A stretch of 25,971 bases of DNA from contig JACIWG010000007.1 of the NCBI GenBank assembly GCA_014361085.1, positions 1-25,971 on the forward strand, in the 5' to 3' direction. This stretch comes from Nitrososphaeria archaeon. Lineage in GTDB: Archaea > Thermoproteota > Nitrososphaeria > JACIWG01. The stretch's first letter is position 1. Every line of letters starts with the position of its first letter. The notes beneath the pieces are model-generated. The model was given only the letters and a program-made list of their open reading frames with translations, had not been told where the DNA came from and searched no databases. The translations under genes and the position numbers were made by a program. Below, piece by piece: positions 7,374 to 14,889 of the stretch.

Positions 7374-9539
7374 ATGCATGTTGATTCACTACCATTACCT
7401 GAACAAGTCAAAAGCATGTTAAAAAATTTAGGATATCGAACCCTCTACCCTCCACAGGAGGAAGCTGTTAGGAAGGGTGTGCTTGAAGGAAAAAGTATGC
7501 TTATAACAACTCCTACAGCTAGCGGGAAAACTCTTATTGCCCTAATGTGTGCTGCAAAGGCGGTGCTTGAGAATAAGAAGGTCATATATCTTACCCCTCT
7601 AAAGGCCCTTGCAAACGAAAAATATGAGGAGTTTAAGTCCCTTTCAATATTATCAAAGTCTGATGGATTAAATCCTTCAATAGCTATTTCGACTGGAGAC
7701 TATGATGTGAGAGGCGATTATCTTAAGGAAAAAGATGTGCTTGTTTTAACTAACGAAAAATTTGATTCAATGATTAGACAGGACCCTGCTTGGATCGAAA
7801 GAATAGGGCTTGCAATATTCGATGAAATACATTTGCTTAATGAAGATGATAGAGGCCCAGTTATCGAAATGCTAATTTCACATTTTCTCTCTCCCCCTAA
7901 TAGGCCTCAGATTATTGCCTTAAGCGCTACAGTATCAAACTATAGAGATATAGCGTCATGGATTAACGCTGAAATCGTTAACATGTCATGGCGTCCAGTA
8001 AAGTTAATTGAAGGCGTGTATCAGAATGGCCAAATACTCTTCTATGACGGTAAAAGGTTTGAAACAGTAAGAAGCGACTATGGTCCAGCCATCGATGTAG
8101 CATATACAATGTTGAAGGATGGCGGTCAAGTGCTAATATTTTCCGATAATAGAAGGAATGCGGTATCACTCGCCGAAAAGGCGACTGTTGTTTCATCAAA
8201 GTTTTTAACTGAATCAGAAATTGAAAAACTTAAAGAAGTCTACGAGAAAATAATGTCTTCTGAAGAATTTACTGAAGTAAGTAAAAAGCTTGCTAACTGT
8301 GTTTTAAAGGGTTCAGCATTCCATCATGCTGGTCTATCACATTCACATCGAACTATAATTGAGGAAGCGTTTAGGGAAGGTGCTATCAAAATATTGTGTG
8401 CTACACCAACATTAGCTGCCGGAGTTAACCTTCCAGCAAGGACTGTAATAATCAACAGTTTATCACGTTATCACAGTGAATGGGGCCAAAGTGAGGAAAT
8501 AAGTATACTAGAATATAAACAACTTTGTGGAAGAGCGGGTCGACCAAAATATGATGATGTCGGCTACGCTATAACCATCCTAAGGTCAGGAGACACTGAA
8601 ACATTCTTCGAACGTTATGTTAGGGGCTCACCTGAACCAATCTACTCAAAACTGATTAACACAGAAATTTTAAGAAACCATCTTCTTGCAGTAATAGTTA
8701 GCTTCCCAGGCCTGTCTGAAAAGGAAATTTATTCCTTTTTCTCTAGAACACTATTTGGCTATCAGAGGAGGCCACAATTCGTTATATCAAAAATTAGGTC
8801 AGTCCTCTCCTATCTAAAATTAAATGGTCTTATTGAAGAAGAAGGTGGCAGATACATTTCCACAGAATTTGGTAAAAATATTTCTTTCCTATACATTTCA
8901 ACTTCTACGGGAATACATTATAAAACAATTTTAGAAGAGTACAGAAATCTTAGAAACAAAAGTTTAGTAGATGAAGAAGACCTAATACTCTTGTCCGCTG
9001 TAACTTCAGAAGATTTTCAACCAAAATTTTATCTTAGAAACTCTGATTATGCAGAATTCGGGCACATTATTGAAAAAAGATTAGGGCTGATCTTTAGCAT
9101 ATTCACTAGCATAGGCTCCAAAGGTTTCGAGGAAGTTGGAAGAAGCTTTTTATCTCTAAAGGAATGGATAAATGAGCGGACAGAAAATGAAATATACGAT
9201 AAATTCTCTATAGAGCCAGGAGACCTTTATCGTCAAGTCGAGTCAGCTCAATGGCTTGTTCATGCTTTCACAAAACTATCGAATCTTTTTGGCATTAAAA
9301 GCCTTCAAAATACTTCATTACTGCTTGAAGAACGTTTGCGCTATGGTGTTAAAAATGAACTTTTAGAACTTACAAGGCTTGAAGGAATTGGTCGAGTAAG
9401 AGCACGCATACTTTATTCTCATGGTTTCAAAACAGTTAATGACCTAAAGAAGGCGAATGAGCAAGATATTGCAAAGATTCCGAAGCTGGGTCCAACTTTG
9501 GCTAAAAGAATAAAGGAGCAGCTCCGTTTTCTTCCATAA
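7374..9539 (+). CDS. hel308: Hel308 (Ski2-like) DNA helicase
   Basis: A superfamily 2 3'-5' DNA helicase of 721 residues that acts on stalled replication forks. The Q-motif region YPPQEEA is at 25-31, followed by Walker A TASGKT (48-53), DEIH box (150-153), SAT (184-186) and motif VI QLCGRAGRP at about 382-390. The C-terminal end holds two helix-hairpin-helix motifs (LEGIGRVRARIL from about 668, then IPKLGPTLAKRI). I chose ATG 7374 because its product starts right at the family N-terminus (SLPLPEQV); an upstream start at 7311 would lie inside mcm. The position after gins23-mcm ties fork restart to the replicative helicase operon. Confidence 0.95.
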   Translation: MHVDSLPLPEQVKSMLKNLGYRTLYPPQEEAVRKGVLEGKSMLITTPTASGKTLIALMCAAKAVLENKKVIYLTPLKALANEKYEEFKSLSILSKSDGLNPSIAISTGDYDVRGDYLKEKDVLVLTNEKFDSMIRQDPAWIERIGLAIFDEIHLLNEDDRGPVIEMLISHFLSPPNRPQIIALSATVSNYRDIASWINAEIVNMSWRPVKLIEGVYQNGQILFYDGKRFETVRSDYGPAIDVAYTMLKDGGQVLIFSDNRRNAVSLAEKATVVSSKFLTESEIEKLKEVYEKIMSSEEFTEVSKKLANCVLKGSAFHHAGLSHSHRTIIEEAFREGAIKILCATPTLAAGVNLPARTVIINSLSRYHSEWGQSEEISILEYKQLCGRAGRPKYDDVGYAITILRSGDTETFFERYVRGSPEPIYSKLINTEILRNHLLAVIVSFPGLSEKEIYSFFSRTLFGYQRRPQFVISKIRSVLSYLKLNGLIEEEGGRYISTEFGKNISFLYISTSTGIHYKTILEEYRNLRNKSLVDEEDLILLSAVTSEDFQPKFYLRNSDYAEFGHIIEKRLGLIFSIFTSIGSKGFEEVGRSFLSLKEWINERTENEIYDKFSIEPGDLYRQVESAQWLVHAFTKLSNLFGIKSLQNTSLLLEERLRYGVKNELLELTRLEGIGRVRARILYSHGFKTVNDLKKANEQDIAKIPKLGPTLAKRIKEQLRFLP

Positions 9540-9540
9540 C

Positions 9541-9548
9541 ACTTAAAG
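9541..9548 (+). promoter_or_regulatory. Candidate TATA box for purB
   Basis: ACTTAAAG is centred 28 bases before ATG 9573, directly after the hel308 stop. No Shine-Dalgarno site precedes purB, so an internal promoter giving a leaderless purB message is possible. Weak evidence. Confidence 0.25.
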
Positions 9549-9572
9549 ACTTCAGATGCAAATGGTTAACAT

Positions 9573-10946
9573 ATGTCCTACTCTTCAATATTACCCATAG
9601 ATTCAGGAAGATATGGCACTAGTGAAGTTAAAAAAATCTTTTCTGAAGAGTCTAGATTAAGGTACATGCTAATGGTGGAGGCTGCTGTCTCGAAAGCTGA
9701 AGGCCTGCTAAAAATTATTCCAGAGGAGGCTTCTAAAGAAATTTGCTCAAAATGTAGCATAGAACATGTATCCTATAGTATGTGGAAGGATATTGAAAAG
9801 GTTACAAGACATGAAACAGCCTCCCTAGTTGAAGCTATAGTCTCGGTGGTTTCAGACAAGGCTAAGCCTTGGGTTCATTATGGGCTAACAAGTAATGATA
9901 TACTGGACACAGCCCAATCTCTCCAACTAAAAGATTACATAAAAATAGTAGAAAGGAAGCTTGGATACTTGATAAGCATCTTAGGGTCTTTAGCTGAAAA
10001 ATATTCTAACCTTCCATCGGTTGGAAGGACACATGGACAGCATGCTTCAATAATTTCATTTGGACAAAAGTTTGCAGTCTGGGCTAACGACCTCCTTGAC
10101 CATTTGAACAGGCTTAAAGAAATTAAGCCAAGAGTCCTAGTTTGCAAGACTTTAGGTGTAGTGGGCAGCGGTTCTGTTTTAGGTGCAGAAGCATTAAAGG
10201 TGATGCAGCTAGTTGGAGAAGAGCTTGGTCTCTATCCAGTTAAGGCTGCAACACAGGTTGTTTCAAGAGAAAATTATGCAGAATTTGTATGGTGGTGTGC
10301 TCTTGTTGGCTCTACACTTGATAAGATTGCAACAGAATTTAGAAATCTTTCTAGGACAGAAATAGACGAGTTTGAGGAAGAGTTTTCTAAGGATCAGATA
10401 GGAAGCTCGGCTGTACCATCTAAAAGAAATCCAATATCATGTGAAAAGGTTTCTAGTCTCTCAAAACTACTACGCTCTATGCCTCTAGTAGCCCTCGAAA
10501 ATATACCGTTGTGGCATGAAAGGGATCTAACAAATTCTGCGAATGAAAGATTCATAATCCCGATTTCAGCCATAATATTAGATGAAATGATTGAAACAGT
10601 TTGTAGAGTTCTTTCTAAAATGAGTATAAAAGAAAATATTGTCAGAGCAAATATTGAACGCACAAAAGGTCTCATATACTCAGAATTTGTCCTCGACATA
10701 CTCATAAGAAAAGGTTTCTCGAGGTCTGAAGCGCATAGAATTTTAAGGGAACTGTCTACAAGATGTAGGGTTGAGGGTAAAGAGTTTAAAGAAATTCTTT
10801 TAAAAGACGAACTTGTTTCAAAGTTCATTAGTAGAGATGAAGTGGATAAAATATTTGTGCCAGAAAACCATATTGAGGGTTCCAAAGAAATAATTAGAAG
10901 GACGTTAGAAAGAATTGGGAAGGAAATTGGTTCAACACACAGCTAA
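9573..10946 (+). CDS. purB: Adenylosuccinate lyase
   Basis: A fumarase/aspartase-superfamily lyase of 457 residues. It cleaves adenylosuccinate to AMP and SAICAR to AICAR, each with release of fumarate. The superfamily signature GSSAVPSKRNP is at about 276-286 and contains the flexible catalytic-serine loop. The conserved RTHGQHA block is at about 151-157, and HYGLTSNDILDT near residue 101 matches the T-S-x-D segment of PurB. Length is normal. The product AICAR is the substrate of PurP, encoded 8 kb further on, so two consecutive late purine steps are in this window. The 3' end overlaps the asparagine-synthetase-like gene by 32 bases. Confidence 0.95.
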   Translation: MSYSSILPIDSGRYGTSEVKKIFSEESRLRYMLMVEAAVSKAEGLLKIIPEEASKEICSKCSIEHVSYSMWKDIEKVTRHETASLVEAIVSVVSDKAKPWVHYGLTSNDILDTAQSLQLKDYIKIVERKLGYLISILGSLAEKYSNLPSVGRTHGQHASIISFGQKFAVWANDLLDHLNRLKEIKPRVLVCKTLGVVGSGSVLGAEALKVMQLVGEELGLYPVKAATQVVSRENYAEFVWWCALVGSTLDKIATEFRNLSRTEIDEFEEEFSKDQIGSSAVPSKRNPISCEKVSSLSKLLRSMPLVALENIPLWHERDLTNSANERFIIPISAIILDEMIETVCRVLSKMSIKENIVRANIERTKGLIYSEFVLDILIRKGFSRSEAHRILRELSTRCRVEGKEFKEILLKDELVSKFISRDEVDKIFVPENHIEGSKEIIRRTLERIGKEIGSTHS

Positions 10947-12228
10947 AACAAACGGCTATCTTATTGTAAAAGGCGAAGAAGATGTTAAAAGTTTAGTAGA
11001 AAACATAATCAAGCATACATTATACAGAAAGCATTTAAAGCTTGTGTCATTAGATCATATTAGAAATACTATTTTAGCGTACCTTTCCCTAGATTGGGAA
11101 CCTGAATCGAATATACTTATTCATGGAAGATTTTTTGATCACCAAAACAGTATTAAGAGTATCCTAAACTTTTATGAAAACATAAAGGATGGTTATGATA
11201 GGATATTTCCACAGGAAATTGACGGTGATTTCTCATTCGCAATATTTGATGATGACAAAATATTTGCACTACGTTCGCCAGCCTCCTCTAAGCCACTATA
11301 TTTTTCTTCTGGCAAAAAACATTTTATACTCTCATCAGATCCCTATTCGTTAAGGTCCAATGGCCTAGATTGTCAACCTTTACAACCATCCACTTACTTG
11401 TACGTAAACTTTTCTAGAAACATTCTTTTGTGCAAAAGATATTATGACTATAATTTTATAGAAATAGAAAGTGTAGATGGTGCTCTCAACCTTTTAAGTT
11501 CGGCTCTAAAATATTCTTTAGAAAAAAATTTAGATGAGGTAAAAAATGTGGCCATAGCATTTTCTGGAGGTTTAGACTCATCAATAGTTGCAAAATTGGC
11601 TCTCCTCCTTAATTTAAGGCCGTATCTGATAACAGTATGTTTAAAGAAATCACACGATTACATACATTCAGAAAAGGTTTCTTCACTTCTTTCTCTGGAG
11701 CATAAGATAATAGAATTGGATGAAGAACGTTTGGCTTTAAAGGCAAGGCTTTTGAGCAAAATAATTGGCAGAGAGAATCTGATGAATCTTTCTATTGCAA
11801 TAATATTAAATTCTGTCGCTGAAGAAGCATCGAGTGCCGGTTTCCAAAATTTGGTTATAGGACAGGGTGCAGATGAGCTTTTTGGAGGATACAAAAAATA
11901 TGTCTCATTTGCTGAAAGAGGCTATGATGTTAATAAAATTTTAAAATACGATTTCGAAAAACTGCAGTCTATCGACATCTCTAGAGATGATGCTTCAACT
12001 GCAATGTACTGCGAACCAGTTTTCCCTTACATAAATCGCAGGGTGGCGGAAGCAGCCTTCTCTATCCCTATAAAATATAAAATCAACTTTGAAAAGGATG
12101 AAAGGAAAATTGTTCTGCGGAAGCTGGCTATGGAATTAGATCTTCCACAGGAAGCTTACGGCAGTCAAAAGAAGGCGATGCAATATAGTAGTGGGGTTCA
12201 AAAAGCTCTAGCTAAACTTCCACTCTAA
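10915..12228 (+). CDS. Asparagine-synthetase-like ATP-pyrophosphatase without glutaminase cysteine
   Basis: 437 residues resembling AsnB (COG0367). The C-terminal half has the PP-loop SGGLDSS (about 218-224) and the GADELFGGYKKY block, both expected for adenylation of aspartate. The N-terminal half keeps the glutaminase-domain scaffold (EIDGDFSFAIFDDDKI, then SSKPLYFSS) but lacks the Cys2 nucleophile (M-C-G) that hydrolyses glutamine; no start codon in frame would supply it. It is probably ammonia-dependent or acts on another substrate. The start is uncertain: TTG 10915, or TTG 10927, which has the purine-rich GGGAAGGA just before it. It overlaps purB by 32 bases, so co-transcription is likely. 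Confidence 0.75.
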   Translation: MGRKLVQHTAKTNGYLIVKGEEDVKSLVENIIKHTLYRKHLKLVSLDHIRNTILAYLSLDWEPESNILIHGRFFDHQNSIKSILNFYENIKDGYDRIFPQEIDGDFSFAIFDDDKIFALRSPASSKPLYFSSGKKHFILSSDPYSLRSNGLDCQPLQPSTYLYVNFSRNILLCKRYYDYNFIEIESVDGALNLLSSALKYSLEKNLDEVKNVAIAFSGGLDSSIVAKLALLLNLRPYLITVCLKKSHDYIHSEKVSSLLSLEHKIIELDEERLALKARLLSKIIGRENLMNLSIAIILNSVAEEASSAGFQNLVIGQGADELFGGYKKYVSFAERGYDVNKILKYDFEKLQSIDISRDDASTAMYCEPVFPYINRRVAEAAFSIPIKYKINFEKDERKIVLRKLAMELDLPQEAYGSQKKAMQYSSGVQKALAKLPL

Positions 12229-12246
12229 ACACTCCAATCTCAAACG

Positions 12247-12575
12247 CTAGCATTCTTTTCTCATACAATAGTATGAGATTAGTATAGTCCATATTGTCAA
12301 CAATATTATATCATATATTTCAAGTAAAGCTGTCGAAGGCCATTCAATAAGTGCACTACCCAATATTCCAGCCAAGAATAATATCGTGGAAGATGTTCCA
12401 TAAAATTTTTCTCCATCAGCATAAAATGATACACTCATAAAAAAGATTGTTATCGCTGCAAGTAGAAAAAATTCTAAGGAAACAAACCTGTGCAGTTCTG
12501 TACCAGAAGGAAAAACTGCTATCATTATCAAATGTGCCGCCGCCAAGATAGCGACACCTGATGCCATAGCACTAA
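12247..12575 (-). pseudogene. DUF998 membrane protein, C-terminal part separated by a TnpB element
   Basis: The frame encodes about 106 residues from the first ATG at 12567 and is open a little further to the element edge. It has three or four hydrophobic segments (AILAAAHLIMIAVFP, FFLLAAITIFFMSV, STILFLAGILGSAL, IILLTIWTILISYY). The block I-A-V-F-P-x-G-T-x-x-H-R-F is the middle of the DUF998 family, where it follows the second membrane pair. The missing N-terminal part is on the same strand at 13927-14193, beyond the insertion. Reading from the element edge, the codons GTT AGT GCT ATG continue straight into this frame. It could still be translated from the internal ATG, but as half a protein. 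Confidence 0.75.
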
Positions 12576-12680
12576 CCGTTGTCGGATAGTTAACTTTTTA
12601 TGACTATCCGTTCCGCTTCAGCCTTGAAGGCTTCATGGGCGGCTTTCGGGGGCAACGGTGAAGCACCCCACATTGGAAGT
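12576..12680 (-). ncRNA. Putative omega-RNA (TnpB guide RNA scaffold) at the element right end
   Basis: Read on the minus strand, the last 90 bases of tnpB and the few bases after it carry ordered pairing blocks. CCGTTG (12653-12658) pairs with CAACGG (12576-12581). Inside lie CGAAAGCC, a small hairpin around GAAGCCTTCAAGGC, and a terminal hairpin GGATAGT...ACTATCC that contains the tnpB stop codon. The same order is kept in the decayed copy at 22536-22640 with a compensated hairpin. In characterised TnpB systems the guide RNA is made from exactly this place, with the guide taken from the flank. Here the guide would start TTAGTGCTATGG, that is, DUF998 sequence. Confidence 0.6.
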
Positions 12681-13756
12681 TTCATGGCTATGTTCCATGC
12701 GGCTACTAGATGTCTATTTGCTTGGAAGCCGCACTTCTTGCATCTGAAGACGTGCCCATTCGGCTTATTCACTTCGCCACATGTCGGGCATATGCGTGAG
12801 GTGTTTTTGGCTTTAACAAATTCTGGTTTTAATCCTTGCTCTATTGCTTTATATGTGATGTAAGACTGAACTTTTCTAAATGGCATGCTATGAAGCCTTC
12901 TATCCATTTTCCTTCCATACTTCATCCTTTCTCTAATGTATTTTAAATTCTCTATAGTTGGTTTAACGTTCTCTTCAGCAACTATGTTTGCTATTATCTT
13001 CGATGTTCTGTGTAGTATGTTGTTTATTCTTCTTTGCTCTCTTCCAGAATACTTGGCTAGTAGTCTAGTTTTAGTCTTTCCAGAAGTCTTACTTTGTATG
13101 GCTCTCCTCTTTCTGAAGTATCTGTCTCTTATGTATTTTGCCTCGCTGATGTCTATTTTAATGAACTTGACTTTATTTGGTTTTATGATGGCTAGGTCTA
13201 TGCTCTTCTCGTTAACGTCTATGCCTAATACGCCTTCAGCCCTCTTCTCTTCAACAGCCTTCCTAAATGTGACGTGGAGGAAGTATCCTCCATTTCTTCT
13301 TAAGAGTCTTGAGCCTTTAACATGCCAGCCCATAAACTTCTTTGAATGCTCGTGGACTTTAAAAGGTATTATAATGTGCCCCTTATGTGTTGCCAACTTT
13401 ATGTTTCCCCAGTTAAACCAGAATAGATGCGTGTCATCTAAGAGGATTACATCCAGTTTCGCGATGTCTGGAAGTTTGATGCTTCTCTTTCTAGATAGCC
13501 TTCTATATGATTTGAAGATACCTAATGCTTGAGTTATAGCTGTGTAAATGTAGTGTGAGGGGTAGGTGGGATACTTAGTTCTCAACCATCCATATATCGC
13601 TTCATGTAACCTCTTCCTAGAAGTTACATTCATTACAATAGCTTTATTCAAACATTCCCTAACAATATTCTCATAAGATGAGAAGAGCTCATTCAATACT
13701 CTTTTCTGCTCTCCATTTGGACTAAGCTTAAACCTACATGTTTCATTCAGCAACAA
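12590..13756 (-). CDS. tnpB: TnpB, RNA-guided nuclease of an IS605-type element, altered RuvC-III
   Basis: 388 residues from TTG 13756; a stop lies three codons upstream. The N-terminal C-R-F-K-L-S-P-N-G-E-Q-K block is the usual TnpB start. RuvC-I is GVLGIDVNEKS with D180 and RuvC-II is TIENL with E269. A zinc finger has C323, C326, C339 and C342. RuvC-III reads ANRHLVAAWNIA (346-357), where most TnpB proteins have D-R-D-x-N-A-A-x-N-I: N and H stand at the usual aspartate positions. The protein may be nuclease-weak, or it may use a relocated acidic residue, as reported for some TnpB branches. The lysine- and arginine-rich composition fits RNA and DNA binding. The frame is intact, so decay has not begun or is recent. 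Confidence 0.93.
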   Translation of the reverse strand: MLLNETCRFKLSPNGEQKRVLNELFSSYENIVRECLNKAIVMNVTSRKRLHEAIYGWLRTKYPTYPSHYIYTAITQALGIFKSYRRLSRKRSIKLPDIAKLDVILLDDTHLFWFNWGNIKLATHKGHIIIPFKVHEHSKKFMGWHVKGSRLLRRNGGYFLHVTFRKAVEEKRAEGVLGIDVNEKSIDLAIIKPNKVKFIKIDISEAKYIRDRYFRKRRAIQSKTSGKTKTRLLAKYSGREQRRINNILHRTSKIIANIVAEENVKPTIENLKYIRERMKYGRKMDRRLHSMPFRKVQSYITYKAIEQGLKPEFVKAKNTSRICPTCGEVNKPNGHVFRCKKCGFQANRHLVAAWNIAMKLPMWGASPLPPKAAHEAFKAEAERIVIKS

Positions 13757-13926
13757 GCTTTCTTACACCTTCTGCGACCACCAACAGTTCCAACAACACA
13801 TATCTTACCATACCCATCCCTCTTCCCTAGAATATTTGAATGAACACCAACTTCTATAGGCTTCCTTAAGCGTTAACAATCTCACTATCATTCCATTAAG
13901 AAACGGTAAGAAGTGTTATATAAAAG
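13757..13926 (-). other. Left-end region of the TnpB element, no recognised gene
   Basis: 170 bases between the tnpB start and the DUF998 fragment. On the minus strand one frame reads RKPIEVGVHSNILGKRDGYG, then KICVVGTVGGRRRCKKACC, and stops just before tnpB. It lacks a start codon and has a stop directly upstream. Another frame holds a 24-codon ORF (MGMVRYVLLELLVVAEGVRK...) whose TGA overlaps the tnpB start. I recognise neither. Most likely this is the transposon left end and tnpB leader rather than a gene. Confidence 0.5.
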
Positions 13927-14193
13927 TTATCTATTTAGAAACCGCTGACAAACCCTATTTCTCAAGACTCTTTCAAGAAAGCCTGCATATATTGCAAAAA
14001 CTATTCCTGTCAAAATCAATCCAGTATTAAAAATATAGTTTGTCCCTAAACCTAATGCTCCAAGGTCACTTAATGCACCTTTAAACAGATTAAACCATGG
14101 ATTAACCATAATAGAAACAAATATAGTTGCCCACGCGATAATTAAAGCTAAGGGTCCAAGCAAACAGACTCTACTCATACCACATAGTTTCAC
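13927..14193 (-). pseudogene. DUF998 membrane protein, N-terminal part cut by the TnpB element
   Basis: 88 codons with two hydrophobic spans (GPLALIIAWATIFVSIMV and IFNTGLILTGIVFAIYAGF) around the family block N-P-W-F-N-L-F-K-G-A-L-S-D-L-G. This is the first half of DUF998 proteins; it stops after LERVLRNRVCQRF, where a normal member would go on to the third membrane helix. The continuation is at 12247-12575. Two starts are possible: GTG 14193, or ATG 14178, which sits 26 bases from a TATA-like TTATAAAA and gives the usual short M-x-R N-terminus. I favour 14178. The function of the intact family is unknown; it is an integral membrane protein. Confidence 0.75.
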
Positions 14194-14199
14194 TATATC

Positions 14200-14207
14200 T
14201 TTTATAA
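14200..14207 (-). promoter_or_regulatory. Candidate TATA box for the DUF998 gene
   Basis: On the minus strand TTATAAAA is centred 26 bases before ATG 14178 and only about 11 before GTG 14193. This favours a leaderless message starting at 14178. The 83-base spacer also separates the divergent marC-like gene. Confidence 0.35.
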
Positions 14208-14276
14208 TACTTATGGCATTCTATTTCTCCCAAAAGTATTTTAGAACTCTTTGGAAACCATATAATGTGAAGCCTT

Positions 14277-14837
14277 ATGCTTGACCTACTACAAGCGATA
14301 CTCTTACTATTGATTATACTTGACCCTTTTACTAACGCCCCCTACTTTTACATTCTAACAAAAGACTATGATTCTAAATTACGTTCCAGTATAATAAAAA
14401 AGAGTGTGATTATCGCGTCCACAATACTATTTATGTTCTCAGTGTCTGGTGATATACTTTTTTCTTTAATGGGTGTGAGTGTTGAAGACTTTAAAGTTGC
14501 CGGCGGCCTCGTCCTACTCATATACTCTATACTAGGCCTTCTTGAAATATCGACGATGCCAAAGCCTGAAGCTGACAAAATAAGTATTGTTCCTATGGCA
14601 ACTCCACTTTTGGCTGGACCTGGAGCAGTCACCGCTGTAATATACATAAAATATACTTGGGGTCTTGAAGTGTCTTTAGTAAGCATACTTGTTTGTTCTA
14701 GTATAACTTTGGCTATCCTTTTAAGTGGTGAGAAAATGTTAAGGCTGCTTGGAAGAAATGGTACAATTGTTTTAGATAAGGTTATGTCAATGTTAATGGC
14801 CGCCTACGCTATATCACTTATACGTGAAGGTTTTTAG
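14277..14837 (+). CDS. MarC family integral membrane protein (UPF0056)
   Basis: 186 residues with six predicted membrane segments and no signal peptide. The N-terminal L-D-P-F-T-N-A-P-Y-F block and the central MATPLLAGPGAVTAVIY block are diagnostic for the MarC/UPF0056 family. The C-terminus V-L-D-K-V-M-S-M-L-M-A-A-Y-A-I also matches. The transported substrate, if any, is unknown; the name comes from an E. coli multiple-antibiotic-resistance locus but MarC itself does not confer resistance. It diverges from the broken DUF998 gene and precedes the sugar-acid kinase operon by 52 bases, with a TATA-like box between them, so it is probably separate. Confidence 0.9.
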   Translation: MLDLLQAILLLLIILDPFTNAPYFYILTKDYDSKLRSSIIKKSVIIASTILFMFSVSGDILFSLMGVSVEDFKVAGGLVLLIYSILGLLEISTMPKPEADKISIVPMATPLLAGPGAVTAVIYIKYTWGLEVSLVSILVCSSITLAILLSGEKMLRLLGRNGTIVLDKVMSMLMAAYAISLIREGF

Positions 14838-14843
14838 GTGAAA

Positions 14844-14850
14844 TTTTTAA
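14844..14850 (+). promoter_or_regulatory. Candidate TATA box for the sugar-acid operon
   Basis: TTTTTAA is centred about 43 bases before ATG 14890, in the 52-base gap after the marC-like gene. Transcription would start near 14873 with a short leader. Inference only. Confidence 0.3.
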
Positions 14851-14889
14851 AGAGAATGTTTTAAGACAGTTTGTACGTGATAATAGCAT

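Larger units (their letters stand above)
12576..13940 (-). mobile_element. TnpB-only transposon (IS605/IS1341-like) inserted in a DUF998 gene
   Basis: The element contains one tnpB gene and no tnpA, so it would need a transposase in trans. The right end is inferred at the CCGTTGT of 12576-12582, because the same block ends a related fragment at 22536 and because the DUF998 frame resumes right beyond it. The left end is only approximate (13927-13945): the DUF998 N-terminal frame leaves homology somewhere before its stop at 13927. No flanking direct repeats are obvious, as expected for IS200/IS605-type single-strand transposition. Confidence 0.7.

Noticed and set aside
13780..13836. A 24-codon ORF ending across the tnpB start as a leader peptide
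   Set aside because: Only its length and overlap suggest it; there is no ribosome site or recognised similarity.
12247..14193. The two membrane-protein ORFs as two independent small genes
   Set aside because: They match consecutive halves of a single DUF998 protein on the same strand, with the transposon exactly between.
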